From Chlorobiota bacterium (GTDB lineage: Bacteria > Bacteroidota > Ignavibacteria > OLB7): a DNA stretch of 64,000 nt. The stretch covers positions 434,001 through 498,000 of the forward strand of contig JADJXR010000001.1 in the NCBI GenBank assembly GCA_016710285.1, read 5' to 3'. A program made the translations under genes and the position numbers. The notes under the pieces were generated by a model. That model searched no databases. It was given only the letters and a program-made list of their open reading frames with translations, and was not told the origin of the DNA. Below are positions 25,064-33,580 of this stretch, piece after piece; the first letter of the stretch is position 1; each line of letters starts with the position of its first letter.

Positions 25064-26755
25064 TTATACTTTAGACTGTTTTTCCGATAGTATTTGTTGT
25101 ACCCGTTGTAAAGTCGCTTCCATGGTCGGCTGGATATTCTCCTCTCCAATGATTGTATGCAGGCCTGCCTTCTCGAAAGCGATTAATGGCTGAGCATGTA
25201 TCTCCGCAATTACAACAGACACACCACGGCGTTTCATCATCTGATATACTTCTTGAATAGCATGAAGCCCTGTTGCATCAATAGCTGGGACGTGGCGCAT
25301 ACGTATCACCCGAACCGCCAAGTCCGACTCCACAACATTCATCGCCTCCTCGAATTTAAATGAAGCACCAAAGAATAGAGGTCCATTAATTTCATAGATA
25401 GCCACACCCGGAGGGAGCTTTTTTTGCAGGGCATATGTAGCTTGCTCCTCTACCTCATCATCATCACGCAGTTCTCGAGTAATAATACCAACATTCGTGA
25501 CCAAGGTCATGCGCCTCATGAATAGAAAAACAGCTAAGACCATTCCGACTTCAATTGCTATGGATAGGTCTAGCAGTACTGTCAGCGTAAACGTGAGCAT
25601 CAGCACAATAACATCACTTCGTGGGCTTTTAAGGATTGAACGGAATGAACGCCACTCACTCATATTATAGGCCACCACGGTTAGAATGGCAGCAAGGCAC
25701 GGCAATGGAATTAGGGTAGCCTGTTGACCAAAGAAGAGCATAATAAGCAGCAGAACCACTGCATGCGTCATCCCTGCAAATGGGGTGCGCCCTCCATTTC
25801 GGATATTTGTTGCTGTTCGCGCAATTGCTCCTGTGGCTGGAATACCACCGAATAACGGGCTGGCAATATTGGCGATCCCTTGGGCGATCAACTCAGTATT
25901 TGAACGATGTTTCCTTCCAGTCATTCCATCGGCCACCACTGCCGATAGCAACGACTCGATTGCCGCAAGCAAGGCGATAGTTAATGCTGGGTTAAATAGC
26001 GTGCGGATTGTATTAAAGTCTATGGCAGGAAGCGAAGGTACAGGAATAGTAGATGGCACCGATCCGAACTTGGATCCTATTGTCTCAACATTGAGATTAA
26101 ATAGGTGCACTGCGGCCGTTGCGGCAAGTAGCACTACCAGCGGTCCCGGGATGCGGTGAGTGATTTTAGGCCATACAATCAAGACTGCCAGCGATCCAAG
26201 AGCGATACCTGTTGAATCCCAATTAATTGTGGAAATTTTTTGAATATAGACACTCCATTTCTCTAGAAAATCTGCAGGGACATCGGCAATTGTTAATCCT
26301 AACAGGTCTTTAACCTGCGTTGAAAATATAATGAGCGCAATCCCGCTTGTGAAGCCGACGATAACCGGATGAGGAATAAATTTAATTACGGCACCAAATC
26401 GAGCGAACCCCATGATAATTAAGATTATCCCGGCCAGAACCCCAGCAACAGCAAGCCCATCCGCCCCATACTTTTCAATAATACCGGAGATAATAATAAC
26501 GAATGCCCCGGTGGGGCCACCGATCTGTACACGGCTTCCACCTAAGACAGAGATCAAAAATCCGGCAACGATTGCGGTAATTAACCCTTTTTCCGGCGAG
26601 ACTCCGCTTGCAATAGCAAATGCGATTGCAAGGGGTAAGGCAACAATGCCAACAATAGTGCCCGCACTGATATCCTTTAGAAATTGATCACGGGTGTACC
26701 CTTCTTTCAGGACGGAAAGGAGTTTTGGATAAAAAACCGATGTTAGCCACTGCAT
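25064..26755 (-). CDS. SulP-family anion transporter with STAS domain
   Basis: This 563-residue protein has an N-terminal SulP membrane domain of 10-14 segments with the signature around DISAGTIVGIVALPLAIAFA, then a cytoplasmic STAS domain from about residue 440 (GVAIYEINGPLFFGAS ... VIRMRHVPAIDATGLHAI). Bacterial SulP proteins carry sulfate, bicarbonate or dicarboxylates, and the substrate here is not clear. The gene is visibly more A+T-rich than hemC upstream. It lies 66 bp past the end of the polysaccharide locus in the same direction, with no strong terminator in between. Confidence 0.92.
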   Translation of the reverse strand: MQWLTSVFYPKLLSVLKEGYTRDQFLKDISAGTIVGIVALPLAIAFAIASGVSPEKGLITAIVAGFLISVLGGSRVQIGGPTGAFVIIISGIIEKYGADGLAVAGVLAGIILIIMGFARFGAVIKFIPHPVIVGFTSGIALIIFSTQVKDLLGLTIADVPADFLEKWSVYIQKISTINWDSTGIALGSLAVLIVWPKITHRIPGPLVVLLAATAAVHLFNLNVETIGSKFGSVPSTIPVPSLPAIDFNTIRTLFNPALTIALLAAIESLLSAVVADGMTGRKHRSNTELIAQGIANIASPLFGGIPATGAIARTATNIRNGGRTPFAGMTHAVVLLLIMLFFGQQATLIPLPCLAAILTVVAYNMSEWRSFRSILKSPRSDVIVLMLTFTLTVLLDLSIAIEVGMVLAVFLFMRRMTLVTNVGIITRELRDDDEVEEQATYALQKKLPPGVAIYEINGPLFFGASFKFEEAMNVVESDLAVRVIRMRHVPAIDATGLHAIQEVYQMMKRRGVSVVIAEIHAQPLIAFEKAGLHTIIGEENIQPTMEATLQRVQQILSEKQSKV

Positions 26756-26821
26756 GACTTCGCTTTGCTGGTTTATTCGCAGAAACCTGATACCATTACT
26801 CCGTAGGGAAAAGACCTACTT

Positions 26822-27394
26822 TCAGGACACTGATTCTTTGATCCTTTCCTGTAGCTGCAAAATCACATAGTGGAAGATTACGGAGTGGATGCTTTCGGCG
26901 GTGCACATGTCGTTCAAGGGGACGTGGACACGCTGGTGCACCATCTCCATCAACTTTCCGCCGCCAAACCCCGTTACCCCAATCGTTGTAATTCCATTTT
27001 GGTTGGCGTACTCAATTGCGCGAAGAATATTCGGGCTGTTGCCGCTGCCGGAAATTGCAATCAGCACGTCACCCGGGTGGCAGAAGGTCCGTAATTGCTG
27101 AACAAAAATCTGCTCGTACCCCTCATCGTTCCCTAACGCGGAAATAAATGCCACGTTGTCGGTAAGGGAAATGGCGCGAATGCGGCGGTCGCTGGCCAGA
27201 TCGGGGCAGGTCCCTTTGGCAAGGTCCTGCGCAAGGTGGCTGGCGTTGGCTGCGGATCCACCGTTGCCAATCACAAACACCATTGCCCGGCGTTGGTAGG
27301 CATCGAAGATGGTTTCAACAAACTGGTTAATCTGCGCTTGGTCCACAGATTCCAGCGCGCGCTGGGTGTAGGCCAGATAATCGGAAAAATTCAT
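26822..27394 (-). CDS. gmhA: D-sedoheptulose 7-phosphate isomerase
   Basis: This 190-residue SIS-domain enzyme has the GNGGSAANASHLAQDL phosphosugar-binding loop and ISGSGNSPNIL. It also has CTAESIHSVIFHY with the Glu and His expected in the active site. GmhA converts sedoheptulose 7-phosphate to D-glycero-D-manno-heptose 7-phosphate. The next two genes upstream (a GHMP kinase and a nucleotidyltransferase) supply later steps of the GDP-heptose route. GmhB is not in the window. This is the last gene of the long minus-strand locus. Confidence 0.92.
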   Translation of the reverse strand: MNFSDYLAYTQRALESVDQAQINQFVETIFDAYQRRAMVFVIGNGGSAANASHLAQDLAKGTCPDLASDRRIRAISLTDNVAFISALGNDEGYEQIFVQQLRTFCHPGDVLIAISGSGNSPNILRAIEYANQNGITTIGVTGFGGGKLMEMVHQRVHVPLNDMCTAESIHSVIFHYVILQLQERIKESVS

Positions 27395-27440
27395 GTTCAG
27401 AGAGTTCAGGTTTGGATTATCGGAAATTGGTTCTATTGGC

Positions 27441-28430
27441 TTACTTCCAGCTGTACCGTTCTTGGTTGAACATCACTTTGCTGCCGTGCGATTCCAACAT
27501 GAACGGCATTTCGCGGTATCTGGAAAGGGCTTCGCGTAAATTATCTTGATCGGGGCGGCGGCAGTAGGTCATTAAAAACCCGCCCCCTCCTGCCCCGGAA
27601 ATTTTCCCACCCAATGCGCCCCCCTCCATGGAAGATTGGTACATGGAATCAATTTCGGGATTGGTGACACCGCTGGCTAAGCCTTTTTTCAGCTGCCAAT
27701 TGCGGTCCAGAATTTCCCCAATGTCATCGAACGAACCGGCGTACAAGGCTTGGCGCGTCTGGAATGCCAACGCTTTAATTTGGTCGTGCGCTTCGATTGT
27801 GTCAATAATCCGGTCGCGCTGCTCGGTAAGAATACTGGATGCCTGGCGGACGATGTTGGTAAAAAATAGAAGGATATTGCTTCCGAATCTCCGCTTGGCG
27901 GAAGGTGAAATTGCAATCCGCTCAACACCGACCGAACCATCCATCCGGAATTCAAAGGCGCACAACCCACCGTAGGCGGCAATGTATTGATCTTGCTTTC
28001 CTATCGGGCGGCCTAATATCTCAATCTCAATTCTGCAAGCCTCCTGCGCCAGCCGCTCGGCCCCGACTTGCTCGCCTTGATATTGGTAGAAAGCATTGAG
28101 CAAGCCAACGGTTAAGCTGGAGGACGACCCCAAGCCGGAACCTTCCGATGGAATATCGGCCATCATGGCAACTTCAAAACCTGGCGGCATTCCCGTTAGC
28201 CGCGCCGCCTCGCGGACAAGGTCATGCTGGATTTCATCAATCGAATCAACGATCTCCTTTTTTGAATAATCCACATAAATCTTGTCATCGTAGCGGGCTT
28301 TCACGATCACATAAATGAATTTATCAATCGCCGTCGAGACAACGTAGCCGCCGTGCTTGGTGTAATAATCGGGAAGGTCGCAACCGCCGCCAGCAATGCT
28401 GATCCGAAGCGGAGTTTGTGTTATGAGCAT
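27441..28430 (-). CDS. hddA: D-glycero-alpha-D-manno-heptose 7-phosphate kinase (GHMP kinase)
   Basis: This 329-residue GHMP kinase has the N-terminal PLRISIAGGGCDLPDYY, the ATP-binding EGSGLGSSSSLTVGLL and the C-terminal SGAGGGGFLMTY. These are typical of HddA-type heptose kinases, which make heptose 1,7-bisphosphate in the GDP-heptose pathway. The frame opens 19 codons further upstream, but MLITQTPLRI at 28430 fits the family start. It lies between gmhA and a nucleotidyltransferase, which supports the heptose assignment over fucokinase- or galactokinase-like alternatives. Confidence 0.85.
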   Translation of the reverse strand: MLITQTPLRISIAGGGCDLPDYYTKHGGYVVSTAIDKFIYVIVKARYDDKIYVDYSKKEIVDSIDEIQHDLVREAARLTGMPPGFEVAMMADIPSEGSGLGSSSSLTVGLLNAFYQYQGEQVGAERLAQEACRIEIEILGRPIGKQDQYIAAYGGLCAFEFRMDGSVGVERIAISPSAKRRFGSNILLFFTNIVRQASSILTEQRDRIIDTIEAHDQIKALAFQTRQALYAGSFDDIGEILDRNWQLKKGLASGVTNPEIDSMYQSSMEGGALGGKISGAGGGGFLMTYCRRPDQDNLREALSRYREMPFMLESHGSKVMFNQERYSWK

Positions 28431-28503
28431 TTTCAGGAAATCGGTTTTTTGAGAATCTTTTTTTGACGACTTGGAAGTAATTGACAATAAAAAAAATCAA
28501 ACT

Positions 28504-29214
28504 TTACGCCATGCTGTTTATCCCTTCCCACTCTTTTTCCGCCCGCTGCAAACTCTCGTGGGTTCCGATGTCGCGCAGGTAGCCGCTGATTTCCATGCCG
28601 TTCATCGTGCCGATTAATCGTGGCATCACGTGGCCACCAAAATCGAATGGCGGCGGGAATGCCGGATTCAAATAATCCAGCAATTCTGGCCGCCCAACGA
28701 ACACCCCTGCCGAGGCTAATTCGCCACGTGGGTGCTGCGGTTTTTCTTCAAAGCCCACAATTATTCCTTCTGCACCAAGTTCGGCAATTCCGCAAGCGCG
28801 TGGGTTTTCTGGGCGAAACAGCCCAACGGTAAGCGGAGTCGGATAGCGTTGATTAAAGTTTTTCAGTGCCGTTAAATCAACGTTGGTCAAATTATCGGCG
28901 TACAGAATAAAGAACTGCTCTTCCTCACGCAGGAATTCCTGGTTAGCGTGGATTGTTCCGGCACTTCCCAGCAGGTGTTCCTCGTGCACAAGGGTGATCT
29001 GCACGCCCCCCCGATATGCCGCAGCAAAGGCACGAACCTGATCGGGGAGGTGATGGATATTGACCAAAACGCGGCGCACTCCGTGGCGTTCCAGAAGGTC
29101 CATCCACCACTCCAGCAATGGCTTCCCGTGAATGGGAATCAAGCATTTGGTAAGGGTGTCGGTGATGGGCCGAAGCCGCGTCCCCAACCCAGCAGCAAGA
29201 AGAAGAGCATTCAT
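28504..29214 (-). CDS. Sugar nucleotidyltransferase, probable heptose-1-phosphate guanylyltransferase
   Basis: This 236-residue protein has the nucleotidyltransferase start LLLAAGLGTRLRPITDTLTK, a metal-binding Asp in YADNLTNVD, and EEKPQHP near residue 160. It is a single NTP_transferase domain with no LbH extension. Its place beside hddA and gmhA suggests the HddC role, making GDP-D-glycero-alpha-D-manno-heptose. Mannose-1-phosphate guanylyltransferase is an alternative. A second, different nucleotidyltransferase is at 50448-51173. Confidence 0.8.
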   Translation of the reverse strand: MNALLLAAGLGTRLRPITDTLTKCLIPIHGKPLLEWWMDLLERHGVRRVLVNIHHLPDQVRAFAAAYRGGVQITLVHEEHLLGSAGTIHANQEFLREEEQFFILYADNLTNVDLTALKNFNQRYPTPLTVGLFRPENPRACGIAELGAEGIIVGFEEKPQHPRGELASAGVFVGRPELLDYLNPAFPPPFDFGGHVMPRLIGTMNGMEISGYLRDIGTHESLQRAEKEWEGINSMA

Positions 29215-29311
29215 TGAAGTATCAGGAATTGCTGCGAGTATAGGGATGCGGCGAAATTTGTTGGGTGAAAAGGTATTTCCTTGCCGCGTACGGCCCTGGC
29301 CGCCCTTGTTT

Positions 29312-30431
29312 TTACTTCTTTACCGCCTGCACAACGTTCATCCCTTTCATGGTCTTCTCAGCATGGTCCAGGATTTGCTGAAGATCGCTTTGGCGTTGCA
29401 AGTATTCCACATACTCCTGCACGGAGTCTTGGGCGGTGCGCTTCGGTTCCCAGCCCAGCGACCGGAGCTTGGTGGTGTCGGAGCAAGCATTGCGGGTGTC
29501 GCCAAACCGGAACTCACCAGGGATGTTCGGCTCCAGCTCTTCGCGGCCAAAGGCTTGCGCCACAATTCTGTCGAACTCGGCAACGGTGTAGGCTTTCCCC
29601 CCCCCTACATTCAGGACTTCATAATGGGTTCGCGGGTCTTGCAGGGCAAGGATGTTGGCATCAACAACGTCGTGGATGTTAATAAAGTCGCGGCACTGCT
29701 GGCCATCTTCGTACAGCGTTGGCGCACGCCCCAGCAGGTAATGCAGGCAAAAAATCCGGCAGGCACCGGAGTAGGCATTGTACACCGATTGCCGCGCGCC
29801 TTGAACAATGGAGTAGCGCAGCGCGGTGGAAGGGATTCCGTAGCGCAAGCCAAACCGAATTGCTTGTTGTTCTTGGGAATGCTTGCTCATGGCGTAGGCG
29901 TTCGGCGGGTTCACGTGATCCTCGGCGGTCCACTCCCATTGCAAGGGCTGGCCGCTTGGGTCCACCCAATCCCATTGGCCACGCTGCAGTTGGTCAATCG
30001 TGCGGAGGGTTGGCGCAACGGTGCTTCCATCGGCGCGGCGGTATCGGCCTTCCCCTTGCACAAATTGGGATGATGCCACCACCACTTTTTCAATGGGCAG
30101 ATGCTGGGCAACAATCAGTTCATACAGCAGCGCGGTGGAGACGGCATTGACATGAAAGAAGGTGGAAAAATCGCTGAGATAATCTTGATAGGCCGCAAGG
30201 TGATAGACGGCATCCACGCCACGCAGCGCGCCAAGCATCGCCTGGGGGTCGCGTGCGTCGGCTTCGATAAACTCGATTGCGGGATCAAGGTAGCCCGGCT
30301 TCCCTTTGGTGTGGACTGGCTTCTGCAAATTATCCAACACCCGAACATGATAGCCCAGCTGCAGCAATCCGGTCCGCCGTGTGCGAACCGATAAAACCCG
30401 CGCCGCCGATAACAAGAACCGTTCCGCTCAT
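29312..30431 (-). pseudogene. NAD-dependent epimerase (dTDP-L-rhamnose 4-epimerase-like), apparent frameshift
   Basis: The gene starts at 30429-30431 with MSGTVLVIGGAGFIGSHTADR, an NAD-binding loop, then leaves frame near 30361-30371 and stops soon after. The next frame continues exactly where expected (LLQLGYHVRVLDN) to the stop at 29312. The span is 1120 nt, one base more than a multiple of three, so a single extra base, probably in CGGATTGCTGCAG, explains it. The rest is intact: YAMSK catalytic pair, a WDWVDPSGQPLQWEW insert, FINIHDVVDANI. Family resembles dTDP-L-rhamnose 4-epimerases. It may be a sequencing error or a real inactivation. Confidence 0.82.
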
Positions 30432-31597
30432 GCGCTCACCTTTCTTGGACGTAGTGCGTAGTTCAGCTTCGATTTCAACACCGATTCCGCCGGAACATCG
30501 CTCCACAGGATGCAGCCGGAGCCGATCACCGAATCGTGGCCGATGGTGATGTGTGGCTCGATAAAAATCCCGGTGCCGAAGCGCGCCCGGTCGCCGATGT
30601 TGGCGCGGCTGGAGGTAATCACCCCCGGCCCAAAGCTGCAATGATTTCCCAGCGTACTGTGGTGTTCGATGCTGCAATATGCGCTCAGGAAATTGTTGTT
30701 CCCAACCGTGGCGCATGGCCCAAGTTGGCAGAAGGCAAGGATCACATTTCCGGTTCCGATTGCTGCGTTGATCCCAACCTGTGCGCTGGGGTGGATCACG
30801 TTTGCAAAAGGGATTCCCAGCCGGGTCCACTCATCAAAAACGCGCTGGCGAAAAGGGATGCTGGTGCTGACGGAGATCACCACTCCATCGGCTTGATTTT
30901 GCTCGATCATCTGCTTCACTGCCGCCCCATCCACCGGCCCAACAACCGGGACGCCGGCAACGCTCCGCCCTTTCAGCGCAGGATTGTCGTCAACAATCGC
31001 CACGGCTTGCTGGCCTGGGATTTTGGAGATCGCATCCAGAATCTGCACGGCCCCTTCGCCCCCGCCAACAATTACCAATCGCTGGACCCGCCCGGAGGGA
31101 TACAGGTCGTTCACAAGGTCGTGCGCCGCCGCTGTTGCCGCCGCTGCCGACCGCTCCGAAAGGAATTGGCGGACATCCGCTTCGGCAATTTTTTTCCCGG
31201 GGAACGCCGCCGCTACGTGATGGATATCAACGTTATTCTGCCGCGCCACCATCTCCGCTTTCATGGTCCACGATGGCTCGGCTCCATCAGTTTTTGGGGA
31301 ATCCGATGGAGGGATTGCAGCGGCAAGAATGGCCTGGACCGCATCAACGCTCATCGGGGAATCGCAGACCGCCGCAACCGGTTCCCCAACGGAAAGCTCG
31401 GCCCCGGCTTGGACAAGGAAGGTGATGAACCCGTCGCGGGTGGCCTCGATGTCGAAGATACTTTTGGTGGTTTCGGCAACGCAGATCACCTCCCCTTTTC
31501 GCACCGGTTCCCCGGGTTGTTTGGCAAGTTCAACAATGATAGCGGTGGTGTCGTTCGCCCCCATTTGCGGAAGCGGAATCGGATGAATATCGGTCAC
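30428..31597 (-). CDS. Fusion: lipoyl domain + E1/E3-binding domain + PglD-like sugar acyltransferase
   Basis: This 389-residue protein combines parts not normally found together. Residues about 5-80 form a biotinyl/lipoyl domain with the swinging-arm Lys45 (ETTKS). Residues about 112-148 resemble the peripheral subunit-binding domain of E2 proteins (ARQNNVDIHHV, then PGKKIAEADVRQFL). After an Ala-rich linker, residues about 170-389 are a PglD-type acyltransferase: a Rossmann-like start (VIVGGGEGA) and left-handed beta-helix repeats with the catalytic EHH at 311-313. The E2 catalytic core is missing. Stop and start overlap its neighbours by 4 nt on both sides. Confidence 0.88.
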   Translation of the reverse strand: MTDIHPIPLPQMGANDTTAIIVELAKQPGEPVRKGEVICVAETTKSIFDIEATRDGFITFLVQAGAELSVGEPVAAVCDSPMSVDAVQAILAAAIPPSDSPKTDGAEPSWTMKAEMVARQNNVDIHHVAAAFPGKKIAEADVRQFLSERSAAAATAAAHDLVNDLYPSGRVQRLVIVGGGEGAVQILDAISKIPGQQAVAIVDDNPALKGRSVAGVPVVGPVDGAAVKQMIEQNQADGVVISVSTSIPFRQRVFDEWTRLGIPFANVIHPSAQVGINAAIGTGNVILAFCQLGPCATVGNNNFLSAYCSIEHHSTLGNHCSFGPGVITSSRANIGDRARFGTGIFIEPHITIGHDSVIGSGCILWSDVPAESVLKSKLNYALRPRKVSA

Positions 31598-32610
31598 GAA
31601 AGAACCTTCAGGATTGCGTTCAGGATTGTTGTTTCGGAAAGGAGAATTTCATCTTCCAGATGTTTTGCGGCGGGGATCACGGTTGGCAACGCCCCCAAAC
31701 GGAGTATCGGGCAAGCCAGCTTCCCCATGCATGATTCATAGATGCGTGTGGCAAGCTCGGCCCCCCATCCGTTGGTAGCAACGCCTTCCTCGGCAATCAC
31801 TACCCGCCCGGAATCGGCAGCGGCGGCGGCCAACAGCGCGGTTGCAGGAAGCGGGCTAAGGCTTCCAGGCAGCACCGCTTGCAGGCGAATTTCCTCATGG
31901 CGCAGCCGCTCCAGCAGTGATGGAAGGAAGCGGCTTACTCCTCCGTTGGCGATTAACGTAACGTCCGGCGCGCCGGCATCGCCGAAGTTGCGCAGCCGAA
32001 CGGTGGGATACTCCGCTTCGGGGTCCAGAATTTCATGGCGGATGCTGTCGGTCGAGGACCGCTGCTGGCGTAGCGGATAGAGCAGTTTGTTCTCGATAAA
32101 CAGCACTGGCCCATCGGAAGCAATCGCCGTGCGGAGCATCTTCCCCGCGTCGTGAAAGAGCGTTGGGGCAACAACCGTAAGGTGTGGCACGCCGCAAAAC
32201 ATTCGTTCCAGCGACTGGCTGTGGGTTGGTCCATACCCCCGCCCCCCGCCCATCGGCGTGCGGACAACCAGCGGCAGCGCCACCGCGCCATTGTACATCG
32301 CTGGGAATTTTGCCGCGTGGTTGATAAGCTGGTCGGCAGCAAGGGTGATGAAATCGCCAAACATCAGCTCGGCCACGGGGCGCATGCCGCGCAGCGCCAA
32401 ACCGTTGGCCATTCCAACAATCGCCCCCTCGCAAATCGGCGTTGTGAGAACGCGGTTGGGGAACGCCGTGGAAAGCCCCTTCGTTACCTTGAATGCCCCT
32501 CCGTAGGGGTCCAGAATATCCTCCCCAAACACCACAACCGAGGGGTCATCGCCCATTGCATCATGCAGCGCGTTCCGAAGCGACTCAAGGTTGGTAAGCT
32601 CCTGACTCAT
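31594..32610 (-). CDS. 2-oxoacid dehydrogenase E1 component, beta subunit
   Basis: This 338-residue protein matches E1 beta of pyruvate / branched-chain / acetoin dehydrogenases: FGEDI near residue 30, TTPICEGAIVGMANGLAL with the thiamine-contacting Glu61, GGGRGYGPTHSQSLE, and a transketolase C-terminal domain (AEEGVATNGWGAEL). With E1 alpha it decarboxylates a 2-oxoacid and acylates a lipoyl domain. The start at 32610 has a strong AGGAGG 4 nt upstream and overlaps the E1 alpha stop by 4 nt (ATGA). Its stop overlaps the fusion protein's start likewise. The 2-oxoacid cannot be named. Confidence 0.92.
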   Translation of the reverse strand: MSQELTNLESLRNALHDAMGDDPSVVVFGEDILDPYGGAFKVTKGLSTAFPNRVLTTPICEGAIVGMANGLALRGMRPVAELMFGDFITLAADQLINHAAKFPAMYNGAVALPLVVRTPMGGGRGYGPTHSQSLERMFCGVPHLTVVAPTLFHDAGKMLRTAIASDGPVLFIENKLLYPLRQQRSSTDSIRHEILDPEAEYPTVRLRNFGDAGAPDVTLIANGGVSRFLPSLLERLRHEEIRLQAVLPGSLSPLPATALLAAAAADSGRVVIAEEGVATNGWGAELATRIYESCMGKLACPILRLGALPTVIPAAKHLEDEILLSETTILNAILKVLS

Positions 32611-33551
32611 TCCCCCTCCTTGTTGATTGCCACTGTTGCCAACGGGCTTTGCAGCGCCCACTCCACCGCCGCCTGAACGCGCCCCTGAACCGATTGCTGG
32701 ATATCCTGCCGTTGCTCCGGGCCAAGCTGAAGTTCAAGTTGGCGAAGCGGGTCGCGCTGCCCGATGGCGGCAATTTCTTCGGAGGAGCGGGTGTCGTCCC
32801 CTTTGCTGTGGGGACCAAGCCGATAGCACTTCACCACAAGAAAAGCGGGGCATTGCTGCTGGCGCACCAGGGCAACCGCCGCTGTGGCAGTAGCATGAAG
32901 TGAAAGGGGGTCGAAAGAATCGGCGGTAAACGTCTGAATGCCAAATGTGGTAGCGCGGGTGGCCAAATCGCCAGCGTGCTCTTGCGATGCCGGGGTGCTT
33001 TGGGCAATGCCATTATCCTCCAGCACAAACAGCAGCGGAAGCCCCCACAGCGCGGCGATATTCATGCTTTCATAGACGGCCCCTTGCCCCATGGTCCCAT
33101 CCCCCAAAAACACCGTAGCGATTGCCCCAGTGCCATTCATTTTTTCGGCAAGTGCGGCCCCCACCGCGCACGGGGCAATTCCCCCCTGAATGCCGTTGGT
33201 GTACAGGTTCCGCGTGTGCAGATGCTGGGTTCCGCCAATTCCACCACACACCCCTCCTTCGCGCCCCAACACTTCCGCCAACAAGCCTTCAACATCGCCG
33301 CAGTACGCAAGGAAATGGCCATGGGCGCGGTGGTTGCTGAAGATCACATCGCGCTGGCGGTCCAGGGCGTTCACCACCGCCACCGCCGACGCTTCTTGGC
33401 CAATGCAAGTATGCACGGTTCCGCTCAGCTTCCCCTGGGCGAACAAGTCAAGAAATCGCTGCTCGGTTTGGCGAATCAGAAGCATCTGGGCGTAGAAACG
33501 CGCTGGCAGGTCGTGCGGTTCGTCAAGGAAATTATGTGAAGGAGTCATCAT
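32607..33551 (-). CDS. 2-oxoacid dehydrogenase E1 component, alpha subunit
   Basis: This 314-residue thiamine-diphosphate enzyme begins a typical E1 alpha fold (FYAQMLLIRQTEQRFLDL), has the HRAHGHFLA segment and the ThDP-binding motif from GDG (150-152) to Asn180. A GPHSKGDDTR loop resembles the region of regulatory serines. It should combine with the E1 beta encoded downstream in a 4-nt overlap. Its place inside a surface-polysaccharide operon, with no E3 gene and no ordinary E2, is unusual and points to a specialised acyl donor. It is shorter than most pyruvate dehydrogenase alphas. Confidence 0.92.
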   Translation of the reverse strand: MMTPSHNFLDEPHDLPARFYAQMLLIRQTEQRFLDLFAQGKLSGTVHTCIGQEASAVAVVNALDRQRDVIFSNHRAHGHFLAYCGDVEGLLAEVLGREGGVCGGIGGTQHLHTRNLYTNGIQGGIAPCAVGAALAEKMNGTGAIATVFLGDGTMGQGAVYESMNIAALWGLPLLFVLEDNGIAQSTPASQEHAGDLATRATTFGIQTFTADSFDPLSLHATATAAVALVRQQQCPAFLVVKCYRLGPHSKGDDTRSSEEIAAIGQRDPLRQLELQLGPEQRQDIQQSVQGRVQAAVEWALQSPLATVAINKEGE

Positions 33552-33580
33552 TGAGCAGGGTTAGCGAATTGCCCCATCAT

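Noticed and set aside
26299..26316. Near match to the CAGGTCTTTAGCCTG repeat hairpin in the SulP gene
   Set aside because: It lies in a coding segment (VKDLLGL) and the rest of the repeat is absent, so it is probably chance similarity.
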